Part shown: piece by piece, positions 33,529 to 44,798 of the stretch
Layout of the letters: each line of letters opens with the position of its first letter
How positions within the stretch are numbered: position 1 is the stretch's first letter
Origin: Amorphophallus konjac
Taxonomy: Eukaryota; Streptophyta; Magnoliopsida; Alismatales; Araceae
NCBI GenBank assembly: GCA_022559845.1
Contig: CM040126.1
Location: 50,462,458 to 50,526,457 of the forward strand
DNA: 64,000 nt
Direction of reading: 5' to 3'
Position numbers and translations under genes: made by a program
The notes under the pieces: generated by a model
The model's database searches: none
Seen by the model: the letters and a program-made list of their open reading frames with translations, nothing else
Told to the model about the DNA's origin: nothing

Positions 33529-33538
33529 CTATAAATAG
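33529..33538 (+). promoter_or_regulatory. TATA box of the Tat-1 LTR
   Basis: CTATAAATAG, a near-consensus plant TATA, lies 794 bp into the LTR and directly downstream of the palindrome array. Confidence 0.75.
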
Positions 33539-34162
33539 AGGCCCACCCCCTCAGTTCTGGAGGAGCTTCTAAGAGATCCGATAGGCTGCCGGAGCCCAGA
33601 GGCTACCAGAGTCATTTCTAACCCGTGGGGTCTTTTGTAGGTGGAGGTTCTTCCGGCTTCTCGGGTGCCCACGCTCGCGAGAGGAAGGTCGTCTTCATCC
33701 ACCGCGCTTCCACGTCGTTCCCACGCTGTCGGAGCTCCACCGGATCTCGCCCTCGGCTCCTCCAATAAGCCTTTTCTTCCCCTTTTTTCTCCATAGTTCT
33801 TTACATTCATCATACTGCATCCTCTATCTCCCTACATAAGGGCGCCGTCTCTCGCATACTTCTTGCATTCATCATCACATTTTCCTCCTACTCGTGTCCG
33901 AGAGGGGTTTAAAACCACACCAACCAGGTGTGTGTCAGGTCACGATCTCGTTACTTTTATTGCAAGGAATTGTTATTACACTGCCATTTTCTAATTCCGT
34001 TCGTTTATTGTCTACTGTTTTGCAAGGGTACCCAAGGAAAGCCCTCTCCGTCGGCCGGCCGAAGGGGGAGGAAGAAGCAACCCGCCATCTCCCGCTCTTG
34101 AGGTAGGCGCGATCACTTTCTTTATTTTGGGGTCTTTTGACCCCTGGCGATCACATCTTGTT

Positions 34163-34625
34163 CTCGAGGCCGCGGCGAGTCACTTCCCCAGTGGCCGTTT
34201 AAATTCTCGTTCTTATATTCTCTTTATATTCTGTTGTATTCTGCTCATATTCTCGAGGCCGCGACGAGTCACTTCCCCAATGGCCGTTTAAATTCTCATT
34301 CTTATATTCTCTTTATATTCTGTTATATTCTGCTCATATTCTCGAGGCCGCGGCGAGTCACTTCCCCAATGGCCATTTAAATTCCCGTTCTTATACATTA
34401 TATTCTTATCTATTCATGTTCTCGAGGCCGCGGCGAGTCACTTCCCCAATGGCCATTTAAATTCCCGCTCTTTATATTCTCCTTATATTCTGTTATATTC
34501 TTATCTGCTCATATTCTCGAGGCCGCGGCGAGTCACTTCCCCAATGGCCGTTTCAATTCTTGCTATTTAATTTCTGCACCATTCCCGTCCCCCCGAGGTC
34601 GCGGCGAGTCACTTTCCGCTATGGC
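34163..34625 (+). repeat. Six tandem repeats CTCGAGGCCGCGGCGAGTCA...
   Basis: Units start near 34163, 34252, 34341, 34421, 34516 and 34590 (74-95 bp apart). A GC-rich core (GGCGAGTCACTTCCCCAATG) alternates with an AT-rich tail (TTATATTCTCTTTATATTC). They lie just upstream of gene E, in its leader or in the end of the Tat-1 LTR; I cannot tell which. Confidence 0.85.
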
Positions 34626-34728
34626 CGTTTAACCCCCATATCTTGCTATATTACATTTGTCCCGCTCGCCCCGCCGGAGCAATCTCCCGTGGTGGCCCCT
34701 TCTCTCTTCTCTTATTTCTGTGTTGCAG

Positions 34729-37700
34729 CAAACAAAAGAGGAGCCCGCGCGCTCCGCGTCCTCTTCGCCCCCCGAACCGCGTGACGTCGCTCACACGGTT
34801 CATTTAGAACCTTACTATCCTTTTAGGTTTGGCCGAAATTTCAGCTATGATCAGCATATCTCGCCTTTGGCAGCCCTGTTTCCCCTGGACAGTAGGTCGA
34901 AGCATGGCTCGACCGTTGTAGCTGAGGGTCGCTCCTGGTGGGACTACTTTCACCGCCGGGATGCCAATGTTTTCAGAGTGCCGATGCCGAACCGAGGTCC
35001 CCGGGTCACTCCAGAGTATGTGAAGTGGTGGAATGCTCGAACGGGCTTTTATCGCAATGCCAGGGTGGCATGTTGGGATGTAGCTGAGCGCACCTTCCTG
35101 AGCTAGCAGCCTAGGCCAGTTTTTGATATTGAAGAAGCCCATTTGAAGAGGCTGTTCTCCCAACATCCGAAGGAGGTAGAGGCATATATAGCAGGCAGAA
35201 AGGCCGCAAAAGAGGAAGCAACTGAACAGCTGGTGCCTGTGCTTGCTGACATAGATGAAGACACTTTTACGCAGAATCTAGAACATCTGTGTCAGATTGG
35301 TGGTTCCTGCCTGGAGCTTCAGCAGTACCCGTTCCCCATTGAGGAGCCGCTCTCCAAAGCAGTTTCGTGGAAGTGCGAGGTGGACCGCTTTTGCCCATAC
35401 CGGGCATTTGTCAACAGAGAAGATAGGACCCCGACATATTATCAACATACGTCTTGGCTGTTTGTCTTGATGAACATCCACGGACTGACCCTTGACAGTC
35501 CCATAGCGACTGTCCTGGACAAGCCTTTGTTTGTATCTTTTCATTATGCCGACGTCTGGGGCTTCGACCACCTCAGCTTATATCATTGCATAGCTTCTCA
35601 TGGTCATGCAGATCTGGCCAACCTAGTCGAGAAGTGCAAGAAGATCGGCGACATCTGCTGGCTCGTTCGGGAGGCTACATCCCAAAGTAAGGAAGTGGCT
35701 TATCAGTATTGGCCACTTTCATCTTTTTACAGCGGCCGGGCAGGTAAGTTCTCTTCAGTTGACATGTAGAGTGGTTCATTGCTCAGCTCTTTTTATAATG
35801 GCATGCGCTTCATTTGACAAACCGTCCAGATATAAAGCAGTAAGGGCTTTATAGAAAAATCATCTCTCAGGCCCAGAAGCCAGAATATTTTGAGGTTCCT
35901 GCACCGGCGCCGACCACCACTCCATTGCCACCTGGCAAAAAGAGAGAGGGCTCTGCGATGAAAGTTGCAATAGGCTGAGCGAAGAAAGCTCAGAAAACCT
36001 CTTCCAAGCAGCCTTCGACTGGTGCGGCTAAGACTCCTCTGCCTGAAGTGCCATCGTTCGAGCAATTTGCCGCTCAGAAAGAGGCCGCTCAGCAAGCGGC
36101 TGAAGGTGACATCACTTTCTCTCACGGTCTAAAGGAGTGTTCCTTTCATGACGTCTTCATTTTGACGCCCTTTTGTTTGACCTTAGCTCAAGGAGCGGTC
36201 GACACCACCCCACATGCTGAAGAAGGTGTCTTGGAGGCGGGAGAGATAGGGTCTTCTGCCATAGCCGCGGCGGGGGCGACCAAAAAAGCTATAGCCACAA
36301 GGGAGAATCTCCCTACTGTTGATGAGGATGTCGGACTCCCTTCTTCTACCCCTGCCAGTGAGGTCGAGGGTGAGCCACGTGACTGTCATCCTTTTGACTC
36401 TTCTCTTTTATTGATCCTTTTGTTCCGCCTTATGTATATGTTTATTGCAATGGCAGGAGTGGTTAGCACAGTGGTTGAGGCACCTGCCGTGGATGCTCCT
36501 CCACAGCCTAAAGGGCATAAGACTGTGCTGAAGAAAGGTTTTATCCCATTGCGGTGTGTAGTCACCCGCTCGGCGTCCCGTCAGGCGATAGAGGAGGCGG
36601 GCCAACCTGAGATCAGCATAGATATTTCCTCCAACAGCTCCGCCACCCATTCTGACGAGGAAGTTGACTATCATTCCTCAGAAAGTGACGAACAAGCCCC
36701 CGCGGTAGCCAGCAAAGGTGTCGCGGCATCCTTCATGCCGTTGAGTGATCCTGTGATTTTTAGTCCTCCGAGGTTGCCAATGACCTCATCGGAGGGAATG
36801 CTGTAGGAGGAATTTGCCGGACTGGATATGGAGGTGGAGATAACCCCTCCTTTTGTTGCTTCATCTGTAGAGTTGGAATCTTCCATGCGGGCGCTTGAAG
36901 AGATGGGTGCTGCAGCCATAGTAAGTTCTGCCCGCCCCTCTGCAGAGCAGCATATTTTTTCATTCTTTCCTGCCATCTTGGTGCTTACTGGGATCTTGTT
37001 CCAGGAGCCTGACACCGCCATTCACCCTCCGGTACCGCTTTCTGGTGCTATCGTGGCTTCGTCGAGGCTTCGGACGTGCTACCACTGGCCACCGTGTCTT
37101 CTTCGGGGGTAGTTACCATACTTCGCCCTGTGCCAGTAAGAGTACACGTAGCTGCCGAAGTATCATCAATGGAGCCGAGCCCGTTGGGAGAGAGCCTCGC
37201 CCTGGTGCCGGCAATAGAGTTGAGAGCCGAAGCCGACCCATCAAGGGGTTCTGCCTTTGTCCCGGCGGCCATAATGACCATTGCGCCTGACTCTGCGACT
37301 CCATCCGTGCCTGAAATCGAGTCGGAACCTCTGCCTCTTCCAGCATTTGTGGAAGAAAGTTCTTCAAGGAGCCCGACGGAGCAAGAGCATGTTGCCGTGG
37401 TACCTACTATTTCAGCCCTGGCGGCCGTTCCATCTTCTTCTTTCGTGGCAGATATTGGCTTGTGGGCCTCCATAGACAGGGAGGTGACCTTTGAGGTGGC
37501 TCCGGCAGCCTCCCTGGGATTTACTTCATTGGAGGAGTTTGTCTGGCAGTATTTGGGGATGTTGCGCCAGGTCGTGGAATCTCAACCGACACTATCTTAC
37601 CCCTAGTTGAAGGAAGTGGCCGAGCGACTGATGATCGAGCTGCAGGCATTAGGCTGTCCTTTGGACACCTGGACCCAGCGGGTGCTGTTCCTGTTAAAAT

Positions 37701-38095
37701 TCATAAACCGCCGGGACTTTCTTGGGAGAGTGATGAATGACCATCTAGCGGCCCTAAAATTGCAGAAAATTGACTGTCAGGCAGAGCTGACATCTCTAAT
37801 TTCTGATCTTCAGAAGAGCAAAGCTCATGTTGAAGCATCTGCTGCTCGGGCACATATTCTGCGTAGCCGACGAGAAGAACTCCGGGCTGAATTGGCCACC
37901 ATTGAAGCTGAGATACCACAGTTGAAGGCTGCAGAAGTCCAAGGCATCGAGGAAACTTCTTTATTGGAGGGCCGGGTCACGTCCTTGGAGACTGAGGTGA
38001 CTCGCGTTCAGGAGGAAGAAATGCAGCTCCATGAACTGGGAGCGGCTCCACATGTTGGGCTCATTGACTTCGTAGATATTTTCAGGCGGTCTTAG
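34729..38095 (+). pseudogene. Gene E: PMD-type protein with C-terminal coiled coil, antisense to Tat-2, several stops
   Basis: The first recognisable exon follows TGTGTTGCAG at 34728. It carries the C-terminal part of a plant-mobile-domain protein (FGRNFSYDQHISPLAALF, RVTPEYVKWWNARTGFY) and an uncharacterised conserved stretch. A donor follows at 35744 (GTAAGT). Exons at about 35830-36105, 36190-36375, 36455-36920 and 37002-38095 fit GT-AG rules. They encode Ala/Pro/Glu-rich linkers and a final coiled coil (SRREELRAELATIEAEIPQL). In-frame stops are at 35104 (TAG), 35841 (TAA), 35976 (TGA), 36804 (TAG) and 37604 (TAG). The N-terminal domain is missing or upstream. The 3' end near 38165 has TAATGAAATACAAG. 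Opposite orientation to Tat-2 pol mirrors genes A-D in Tat-1. Confidence 0.6.
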
Positions 38096-38527
38096 CCGAT
38101 CTACCTTTGTAATTCACCCCCTTCGAAGGGCCCTTTTTGTATTCATCCCTTCCCTTTTGTAATGAAATACAAGCTTCCTTCACTGTTTTCGGTGTCCATC
38201 TTTGCACCTATATTCTGTTACATATTGTGGCAATTTTGGCGACCCGTTTGGAAGTGCACCCATGTCTGTGCCGCAGGAGAGCGTCCACCCTTTCAAGGAA
38301 AGGATGGGGGCCTCGCTCCACCGCATGACGGGGTTCCAGAGGTTGCCAGGTTGGTGCAGACGTAAGTCTTGCCGACAAGAAACGTCGGAAATACGACTGC
38401 TGGCTAATGAAAGGTCCATCCAGGATAGGCTTCATCATTGGTAGGGCAACTGATAGGAGTGTGACTTAGAGGCATAGCATATACCTTATAGTAATCCCAT
38501 TATTGACCCTGGTTCGGGGGAATGTTG

Positions 38528-39305
38528 ACCGACCTTGTCGATGGTGACAAGGGTTGAAAAGGTAGTGACCGATCTTGCCGATGGTGACAAGGGTCGAAAG
38601 GGGTAGACGGTCTTGCCGAAGGTGACAAGGACCGGAAAGGGTAGCGACCGATCTTGCCGATGGTGACAAGGGTCGAAAGGGAAGACGGTCTTGCCGATGG
38701 TGACAAGGACCAGAAAGGGTAGCGATCGATCTTGCCGATGGTGACAAGGTCGAAAGGGTAGACGGTCTTGTCGATGGTGACAAGGACCGGAAAGGGTAGC
38801 GACCGATCTTGCCTATGGTGACAAGGGTCGAAAGGGTAGACGGTCTTGCTGATGGTGACAAGGACCGGAAAGGGTAGCGACCGATCTTGCCGATGGTGAC
38901 AAGGGTCGAAAGGGTAGACGGTCTTGCCGATGGTGACAAGGACCGGAAAGGGTAGCGACCGATCTTGCCTATGGTGACAAGGGTCGAAAGGGTAGACGGT
39001 CTTGCTGATGGTGACAAGGACCGGAAAGGGTAGCGACCGATCTTGCCGATGGTGACAAGGGTCGAAAGGGTAGACGGTCTTGCCGATGGTGACAAGGACC
39101 GGAAAGGGTAGCGACCGATCTTGCCGATGGTGGCAAGGGTCGAAAGGGTAGACGGTCTTGCCGATGGTGACAAGGACCGGAAAGGGTAGCGACCGATCTT
39201 GCCGATGGTGACAAGGGTCGAAAGGTAGATGGTCTTGCCGATGGTGACAAGGACCAGAAAGGGTAGCGACCGATCTTGCCGATGGTGACAAGGGTCGAAA
39301 GGGTA
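38528..39305 (-). repeat. About ten 78-bp tandem repeats, each with two hairpins
   Basis: The plus-strand unit is GACCGATCTTGCCGATGGTG... with starts near 38567, 38646, 38724, 38801, 38879, 38957, 39035, 39113, 39190 and 39267. Each half is an inverted repeat around the same loop CCGATGGTGA: arms GACC..CTTG/CAAG..GGTC and GGTCTTG/CAAGGACC. The unit is 26 codons, so long frames of repeated Pro/Arg/Ser peptides appear, but they are not genes. Confidence 0.9.
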
Positions 39306-39435
39306 GAAAATAGATACATGTAGGTGGGACATTGGATGAAGACTCCGCTTCGACCCTGTAAAGGGTCTTCAGGACGGAGGGTGGATCATCACTATTCATC
39401 ATTCATTTATTTTTTTTATTCACATTACTGACCTA

Positions 39436-39670
39436 AGCGCCCTTTCGGGTTTTCACCGAAGCCAGCCCCCTCTTGCTTTTGCCCACGCGCCCTCTCGGGT
39501 TTTCACGTGGCGGGGTACCCGATTTTGCCTGCGACGCCCTTTCGGGTTTTCGCCACAGCTGGGTTATAGCCATTTTTGCACTTGTCCTAATACAAGAGCA
39601 AGTCTGGCGGGGTATCTATATTTTTAACCCCATTTTTCTTTTCTTACTTTTCTCTCTTTTTTTTTTGATC
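39436..39670 (-). repeat. 230-bp repeat, copy 1, with CGCCCTTTCGGGTTTTC hairpins
   Basis: Three units share the core CGCCC(T)TTCGGGTTTTC and have different flanking arms (CCACG/CGTGG; CTGCG/CACAG; CTT/AAG). A near-identical second copy starts at 40338. On the minus strand, in the sense of Tat-2, the core reads GAAAACCCGAAAGGGCG. Confidence 0.85.
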
Positions 39671-39706
39671 TCGAATTCGGAGTACAAAAGAACTGGGCTA
39701 CTAGAA

Positions 39707-40235
39707 TGCCGACCGGCCTTGCCGATGATGACAAGGATCGGTCCCGGGTTTAGTTCGTCGACACTGGTTAAATGCCGAAGAAAAAGTCATGGTTTGTTAA
39801 CAAGGACGTAAGGTCCGAGTTAAGGGTAGAGGTCGACCGATCTCGCCGATGATGACGAGGGTCGAACATGGGTTTGTTCATCAGCATGGGCCACATGCCG
39901 AAGCAAAGGTAGGATTATTAACAGGGATGGAAGGTCCAAGTTAAGGGTAGAGATTGACCGATCTCGCCAATGATGACGAGGGTCGAGCATGGGTTTATTC
40001 ATCAGCATGGGTTACATGCCGAAGCAAAGATAGGATTATTAACAGGGACGGAAGGTCCAAGTTAAGGGTAGAGATCGACCGATCTCGTCGATGATGACGA
40101 GGGTCGAACATGGGTTTGTTCATCAGCATGGGTCACATGCCGAAGCAAAGATAGGATTATTAACAGGGACGGAAGCTCCAAGTTAAGGGTAGATATCGAC
40201 CGATCTCGCCGATGATGACGAGGGTCGAACATGGG
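39707..40235 (-). repeat. Five ~122-bp tandem repeats related to the 78-bp family
   Basis: Units start near 39707, 39836, 39957, 40079 and 40200. Each opens with GACCGATCTCGCCGATGATG, an inverted repeat with loop CCGATGATGA and arms CTCG/CGAG (CCTTG/CAAGG in the first unit). The 78-bp family has CTTG/CAAG in the same place. Confidence 0.85.
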
Positions 40236-40337
40236 TTTGTTAAAGGATTTCCGGTGGGACTTTTGATGATTGTCCCTTTTGAAGTTTCATCGGTAAAGGA
40301 CAAGGAGAAATTCTTTTTAAATTACCACTTTACTGAC

Positions 40338-40560
40338 TTAAGCGCCCTTTCGGGTTTTCACCGAAGCCAGCCCCCTCTTACTTTTGCCCACGCGCCCTCT
40401 CGGATTTTCACGTGGCGGGGTACCCGATTTTACCTGCAGCGCCCTTTCGGGTTTTCGCCACAGCTGGGTTATAACCATTTTTGCACTTGTCCTAATATAG
40501 AAGCAAGTCTGGCGGGGTATCTCTATTTTTAACCCCATTTTTCTTTTCCTTTATATATAT
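40338..40560 (-). repeat. 230-bp repeat, copy 2
   Basis: Matches 39436-39670 with only a few substitutions, in the same orientation and about 900 bp away. The following stretch 40560-40900 holds two diverged ~130-bp units (TTCGTTAGCAAG, near 40673 and 40798) and no gene. Confidence 0.85.
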
Positions 40561-40904
40561 ATTTTTTTGAAGATATAAAAGGCGGTAGGTCGCGGTGTGA
40601 TGTCCGACCGTTGGTTGATAGTAGACGGCTGTTGGCCGGGGTACCAGGCCTTGTGCCAAGCAGAATGGTTCATTCGTTAGCAAGGGCTAAATGCTAACGC
40701 AAAGGAATGATCTTTCGCCGATTCGAGCGTAAGGCCCGTAATGGCAACAATGTGAGAAGGCCGGCTAGGACATGAAGTCTTGAGCCGAAAATGTTTATTC
40801 GTTAGCAAGAAGATAATGCTTAACGCAAGGGAGGGATTTCATGCCAGTTCGGACGTAAGGTTCGTAATGGCAGCATGGCGTATTCTTTTGAGAGCTTGGC
40901 CAGG

Positions 40905-41860
40905 GCAGAGTGCCATTAAACCAAGGGAAGGTAGCTCGGTTAGGGCGGAGTGCCACTAGACCAAGGAGTGATAGCTCGATCAGGGTGGAGTGCCACTAGA
41001 CCAAGGAAAGGTAGTTCGATCAGGGCGGAGTGCCACTAGACCAAGGAAAGGTAGTTTGATCAGGGCGGAATGCCACTAGACCAAGGAAGGGTAGCTTGAT
41101 CAGGGCGGAATGCCACTACACCAAGATAAGGATAGCTCGGCCAGGGTGGAATGCCACTAGACCAAGGATAGGGGTGGCTCGATCAGAGCAGAATGCCACT
41201 AGACCAAGATAGGGGTAGCTCGATCAGGGTGGAATGCCACTAGACCAAGGAAGGATAGCCCGATCAGGGCGGAATGCCACTAAACCAAGATAAGGGTAGC
41301 TCGGCTAGGGCGGAGTGCCACTAAACTAAGGAAGGATAGCTCGATCAGGGCGGAATGCCACTAGACCAAGATAAGAATAGCTCGGCTAGGGCGGAGTGCC
41401 ACTACACCAAGGAAGGGGTGGCTCGATCAGGGCGGAATGCCACTAGACCAAGGAAGGATAGCTCGATTAGGGCGGAATGCCACTAAACCAAGATAAAGGT
41501 AGCTCGGCCAGGGTGGAGTGCCACTGGACCAAGGAAGGGGTGGCTCGATCAGGGCAGAATGCAACTAGACCAAGATAGGGGTAGCTCGATCAGGGCGGAG
41601 TGCCACTAAACCAAGGAAGGATAGCTCGCTCAGGGCGGAATGCCACTAGACCAAGGAAGGGTAGCTTGGTTAGGGCGGAATGTCACTAAACCAAGGAAGG
41701 GGTGGCTTGATCAGGGCGGAATGCCACTAGACCAAGATAGGGGTAGCTCGATCAGGGCGGAATGCCACCAGACCAAGGAAGGATAGCTCTGGAATGCCAC
41801 TAAACCAAGATAAGGGTAGCTCGGCCAAGGTGGAATGCCACTAGACCAAGGAAGGATAGC
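40905..41860 (-). repeat. About 24 tandem ~40-bp repeats after Tat-2 integrase
   Basis: The plus-strand consensus is near GCTCGATCAGGGCGGAATGC followed by CACTAGACCAAGGAAGGATA. Units vary at CTCGATCAG/CTCGGCCAG/TTGGTTAG and at CTAGACCAA/CTAAACCAA. Some form an imperfect stem around GGCGGAATGCCA. The array abuts the integrase stop at 41861 and is therefore in the Tat-2 3' untranslated region. Confidence 0.9.
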
Positions 41861-44793
41861 TCATTCGGGGAGCGCCGGTTGAACCGTGTGGTATAGCTTC
41901 AGGTGCTTCCCATTGAGGGGAGAGAATTTGATGACTCCTTTGTGATCCGTAAGGATGTACGCACCCTCTTCATATACTCGGTGGACGACATATGGTCCGA
42001 CCCAGTTTTCAATCAACTTCCCCTTGGGGTTGGAGGCCATTCCTTCTCTTCTTTTGACCATCACCAGGTCTCCTTTCTTGAATTCTCGACCTTTGACCAG
42101 CTTATCAAAAAGCACGGGCCATACGGGCTTGATAGAGTTGAATATTCTGTTGCGCCCAGAGGCGCTTTCCTTCGAGCTCGGCGAGCTCTTCTAATCTTCT
42201 TTCTACGTTGATCTGCTCATTGCCCACCAACCCATGCTGGATGGCGACCCGCAATGAGGGGATTTCCAGCTCGATTGGCACCACGGCCTCTGATCCGTAT
42301 ACGAGGGAGTAGGGCGAGCAGCCGGTAGGGGTCTTGTAGACCGTGCGGTAAGCCCATAGTGCCTCGTACATTCTTTCTTCCCAATCTCTTCTGTCAGTCT
42401 TGACAATTTTCACCAGCAGGGTGCATAGCGTCTTGTTAAAAGCCTCTGCAAGCCCATTGGCCTGAGGGTAGTAGGGAGATGATGTTCTCCAATCAATCTT
42501 GTATTTGTCAGCTAGCCAATAAACCTTCTGATTTCTGAAGTGACTACCGTTGTCGGAGATGATTCGACTGGGAATCCCGAACCGAAATATTACATTCTGT
42601 CGGAAGAATCTTGCAACTAATTCTCCCGTGACTTCTTTTAGTCCTACTGCCTCCGCCCATCTGGAGAAGTAATCTGTAGCTGCTAAGATGTATTTGCACC
42701 CTGATGAAGATGCTAGTAGTGGCCCCACCACGTCTGTACCCCACTGTGCAAATGGCCAGCTTGGTAAGGTAGGATGTAGAGGCACTAGAGGCCTTCTTGA
42801 TATATTGGCATGCTCTTGACATTTCTGACAGGCCTTGGCAAACTTGCAGCAATCATCAAATATGGTGGGCCAATAATAACCCAACTTCTTTATTTCGATT
42901 TTCATTTTCAGACTGGCCTGGTGCGCCCCAGCTGATCCGGCATGGACTTCTTGCATCACCTGCCTGGCTTCCTCTGGAGATAAGCATCAAAGTAATACCT
43001 TCTTCTGGGCATCTGCCATTATTCGGAACAATGTCCCATTCCTCATCTCATAGGAATCTTTGACTCTCAGGAGTTTCATTTTCTGTTCTTTCACCTTCGC
43101 AAGCTGTTGGTGTTGGAACCAATGCAGGAGGTACTCCCGCCAGTCGGGCTGCTGGACTGCTTTAGCAACTGCTACTTCATCGGGTTGTTCACCGGCTAGA
43201 GCTTCTATCATGCTGGGGACCTACCATCGGTTGATAACTGTTATATTCAGGCTCGTATCAGGCGGGACCGCCAAGGAACTTGCCAACTTTGCGAGGGCAT
43301 CGGCTTGAGCATTCTGCCCCCGGTTGCTGTGCTTGATGCTAATGAGGTAGAATCTTGTCATTAGGCGCATGGCCAGAAGGTAGTAAGGGACGAGCTCCTG
43401 CTTTCGTACCTCAAACTCCCCTTCTAATTGTTTTATAACCAGCATGGAGTCCCCGAATGCCTCTAGCATCTGAATCCCCATGGATAGAGCAACCTGTAGC
43501 CCGATTATGAGGGCCTCATATTCAGCTTCATTATTTGTGCAAGGCTTATTTATTGAGCAAGATGTGTGTATGACTTCCCCTTCCGGGGACTTCAAGACTC
43601 TGCCTACTCCTACGCGGACTCTGGCCGATCCCGTTGCTGTGGTGTCAATTCTAGAGGCACCATCAAAATACAGCTGCCATAGGGAGGGCCGCACTTGGTT
43701 GACCTCCAAAGTCTCATCTTCAGGAAGCTCTGGTTCCAGAGCGCAGTCCTCGGGTACTGGATGTTCAGTAAAGAAGTCTGCGATAGCTTGGCCCTTGACG
43801 GCCCTTCGTGGTACATAGGAGATGTCATACTCCATAAGAATCACTGCCCATTTGCCCAGGCGGCCTTTGAGGGCCGGCTGAGACATGATGTATCTAAGTG
43901 GATCCTCCCTGGAAATCAGCTTAACTTCGTGCGACAGCATGTAGTGCCGCAACTTCTTGACCGCGAAGACCAATGCGAGACAGATCTTCTCGATGTAGGT
44001 GTACCTTTCCTCAGTTCTGACCATTCTTCGGCTGAGATAGTAGAGGGCTTATTGTTTTCCTTCTCCATTATTCTGGGCCAGCATTGCCCCCAGAGAATTG
44101 TGTGTGGCTGCTATGTAGAGGATCAGCGGCTGTCCTTTCACTGGCGCACCTAGCACTGGAGGGGTTTTCAGGTAATCTTTCAGTCTATCGAAGGCTAGCT
44201 GGCATTCCTCATCTCAATAGAAGGGAACGTCTTTCATCATCAGCTTGTGAAATGGGTGGCACCGCCCTGACAAGTTGGATATAAACCGCCGGACGTATGC
44301 CAGGCGGCCCTGAAGAGATCTTAGCTCAGAGAGATTCCTTGGCGAGGGTAACTCCTGAATCGCCTTGATCTTGGCGGGGTCTATTTCAATTCCCGATACC
44401 TGACAATGAAACCCAAGAACTTTCCGCTCGAGACTCCGAACGCGCACTTCATAGGGTTCATTTTTAATCCATACTGCCTCAGCCGCTGGAAAATGACTCG
44501 GAGGTCTTGCAGATGGTCTTCTTTCTTTTTGGTCTTGACTACCAGGTCATCTATGTAGCACTCGACCTTATGGTAAAGTAGCTCATCAAATATTCTAGTC
44601 ATCGCCCGCTGATAAGTTGCGCCAACGTTCTTTAATCCGAACGGCATTCTTTTGTAGTGATAAATGCCTTTGGGTGTCCGGAAGGCAATGTGGACCCGGT
44701 CACGTTCCGCGATCCATATCTGGTTGTAGCCAGACAACCCATCCATGAATGATAAGGCCTCATGACCAGTAGTCACATCTATCATGACTTCCG
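41861..44793 (-). pseudogene. pol: Tat-2 pol, 3' part: RT C-terminal half, two RNase H, integrase
   Basis: The frame continues exactly from 56495 once Sire-2 and one TTATC are removed (DDFPVPI then TEVMIDVT). RT has SFMDGLSGYNQIW, MPFGLKNVGATYQRAMTR and the catalytic YIDDLVVK (Ile for Val). RNase H follows, then the second RNase H from WQLYFDGASRIDTT with NNEAEYEALIIGL and AQADALAKLASS. Integrase has a zinc finger (CQKCQEHANISR), GTDVVGPLLAS, IISDNGSHFRN and YPQANGLAEAFNKTL. Lesions are frameshifts near 44395 and 42112 and stops at 44214 (TGA), 44049 (TAA), 43221 (TAG) and 42987 (TGA). It ends at LYHTVQPALPE. Confidence 0.88.
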
Positions 44794-44798
44794 TTATC
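44794..44798. other. Target site duplication of Sire-2, left copy
   Basis: TTATC immediately before TGTTAGGG, identical to 56495-56499. The site is in Tat-2 RT. Confidence 0.95.

Larger units (their letters stand above)
14946..33950 (+). mobile_element. Tat-1: Tat/Ogre-group Ty3 retrotransposon (gag lost from window)
   Basis: Protease with G-patch motif, RT, two RNase H domains and integrase identify the Tat/Ogre group. A 12.6-kb stretch separates integrase from a polypurine tract and LTR start at 32735, and it holds antisense PMD genes. Grande-type Tat elements are known to have an antisense ORF in this place. That the LTR at 32735 belongs to Tat-1 is inferred from orientation and position; the matching 5' LTR and gag are left of the window. 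The right end of the LTR was not located. Confidence 0.7.
32735..33950 (+). repeat. Tat-1 3' LTR, start certain, end unresolved
   Basis: It begins TGTAGACACG, similar to the solo LTR at 59436 (TGTGGACACC). U3 holds a unique segment, six palindromes (32997-33516) and the TATA box at 33529. From 33540 on it is GC-rich leader-like sequence with CT-rich tracts. I found no matching GTCTACA end or target duplication, and it runs without a clear border into tandem repeats at 34163 and gene E. Confidence 0.6.

Noticed and set aside
38230..38260. TTTTGGCGACCCGTTTGG as a primer site ending a 5.5-kb Tat-1 LTR
   Set aside because: Resembles a Tat primer site, but the presumed LTR would then contain gene E, and no gag follows. 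Left as an open possibility, not annotated.
38466..39402. Two overlapping minus-strand open frames of 288 and 300 codons
   Set aside because: They translate the 78-bp tandem repeat, whose 26-codon period keeps frames open. The peptide is a repeated PLSPSARS/CHHRQDR type with no family resemblance.
40905..41860. Regular spaced repeats reminiscent of a CRISPR array
   Set aside because: Units are contiguous 40-bp tandem repeats with no unique spacers, in a plant retrotransposon.
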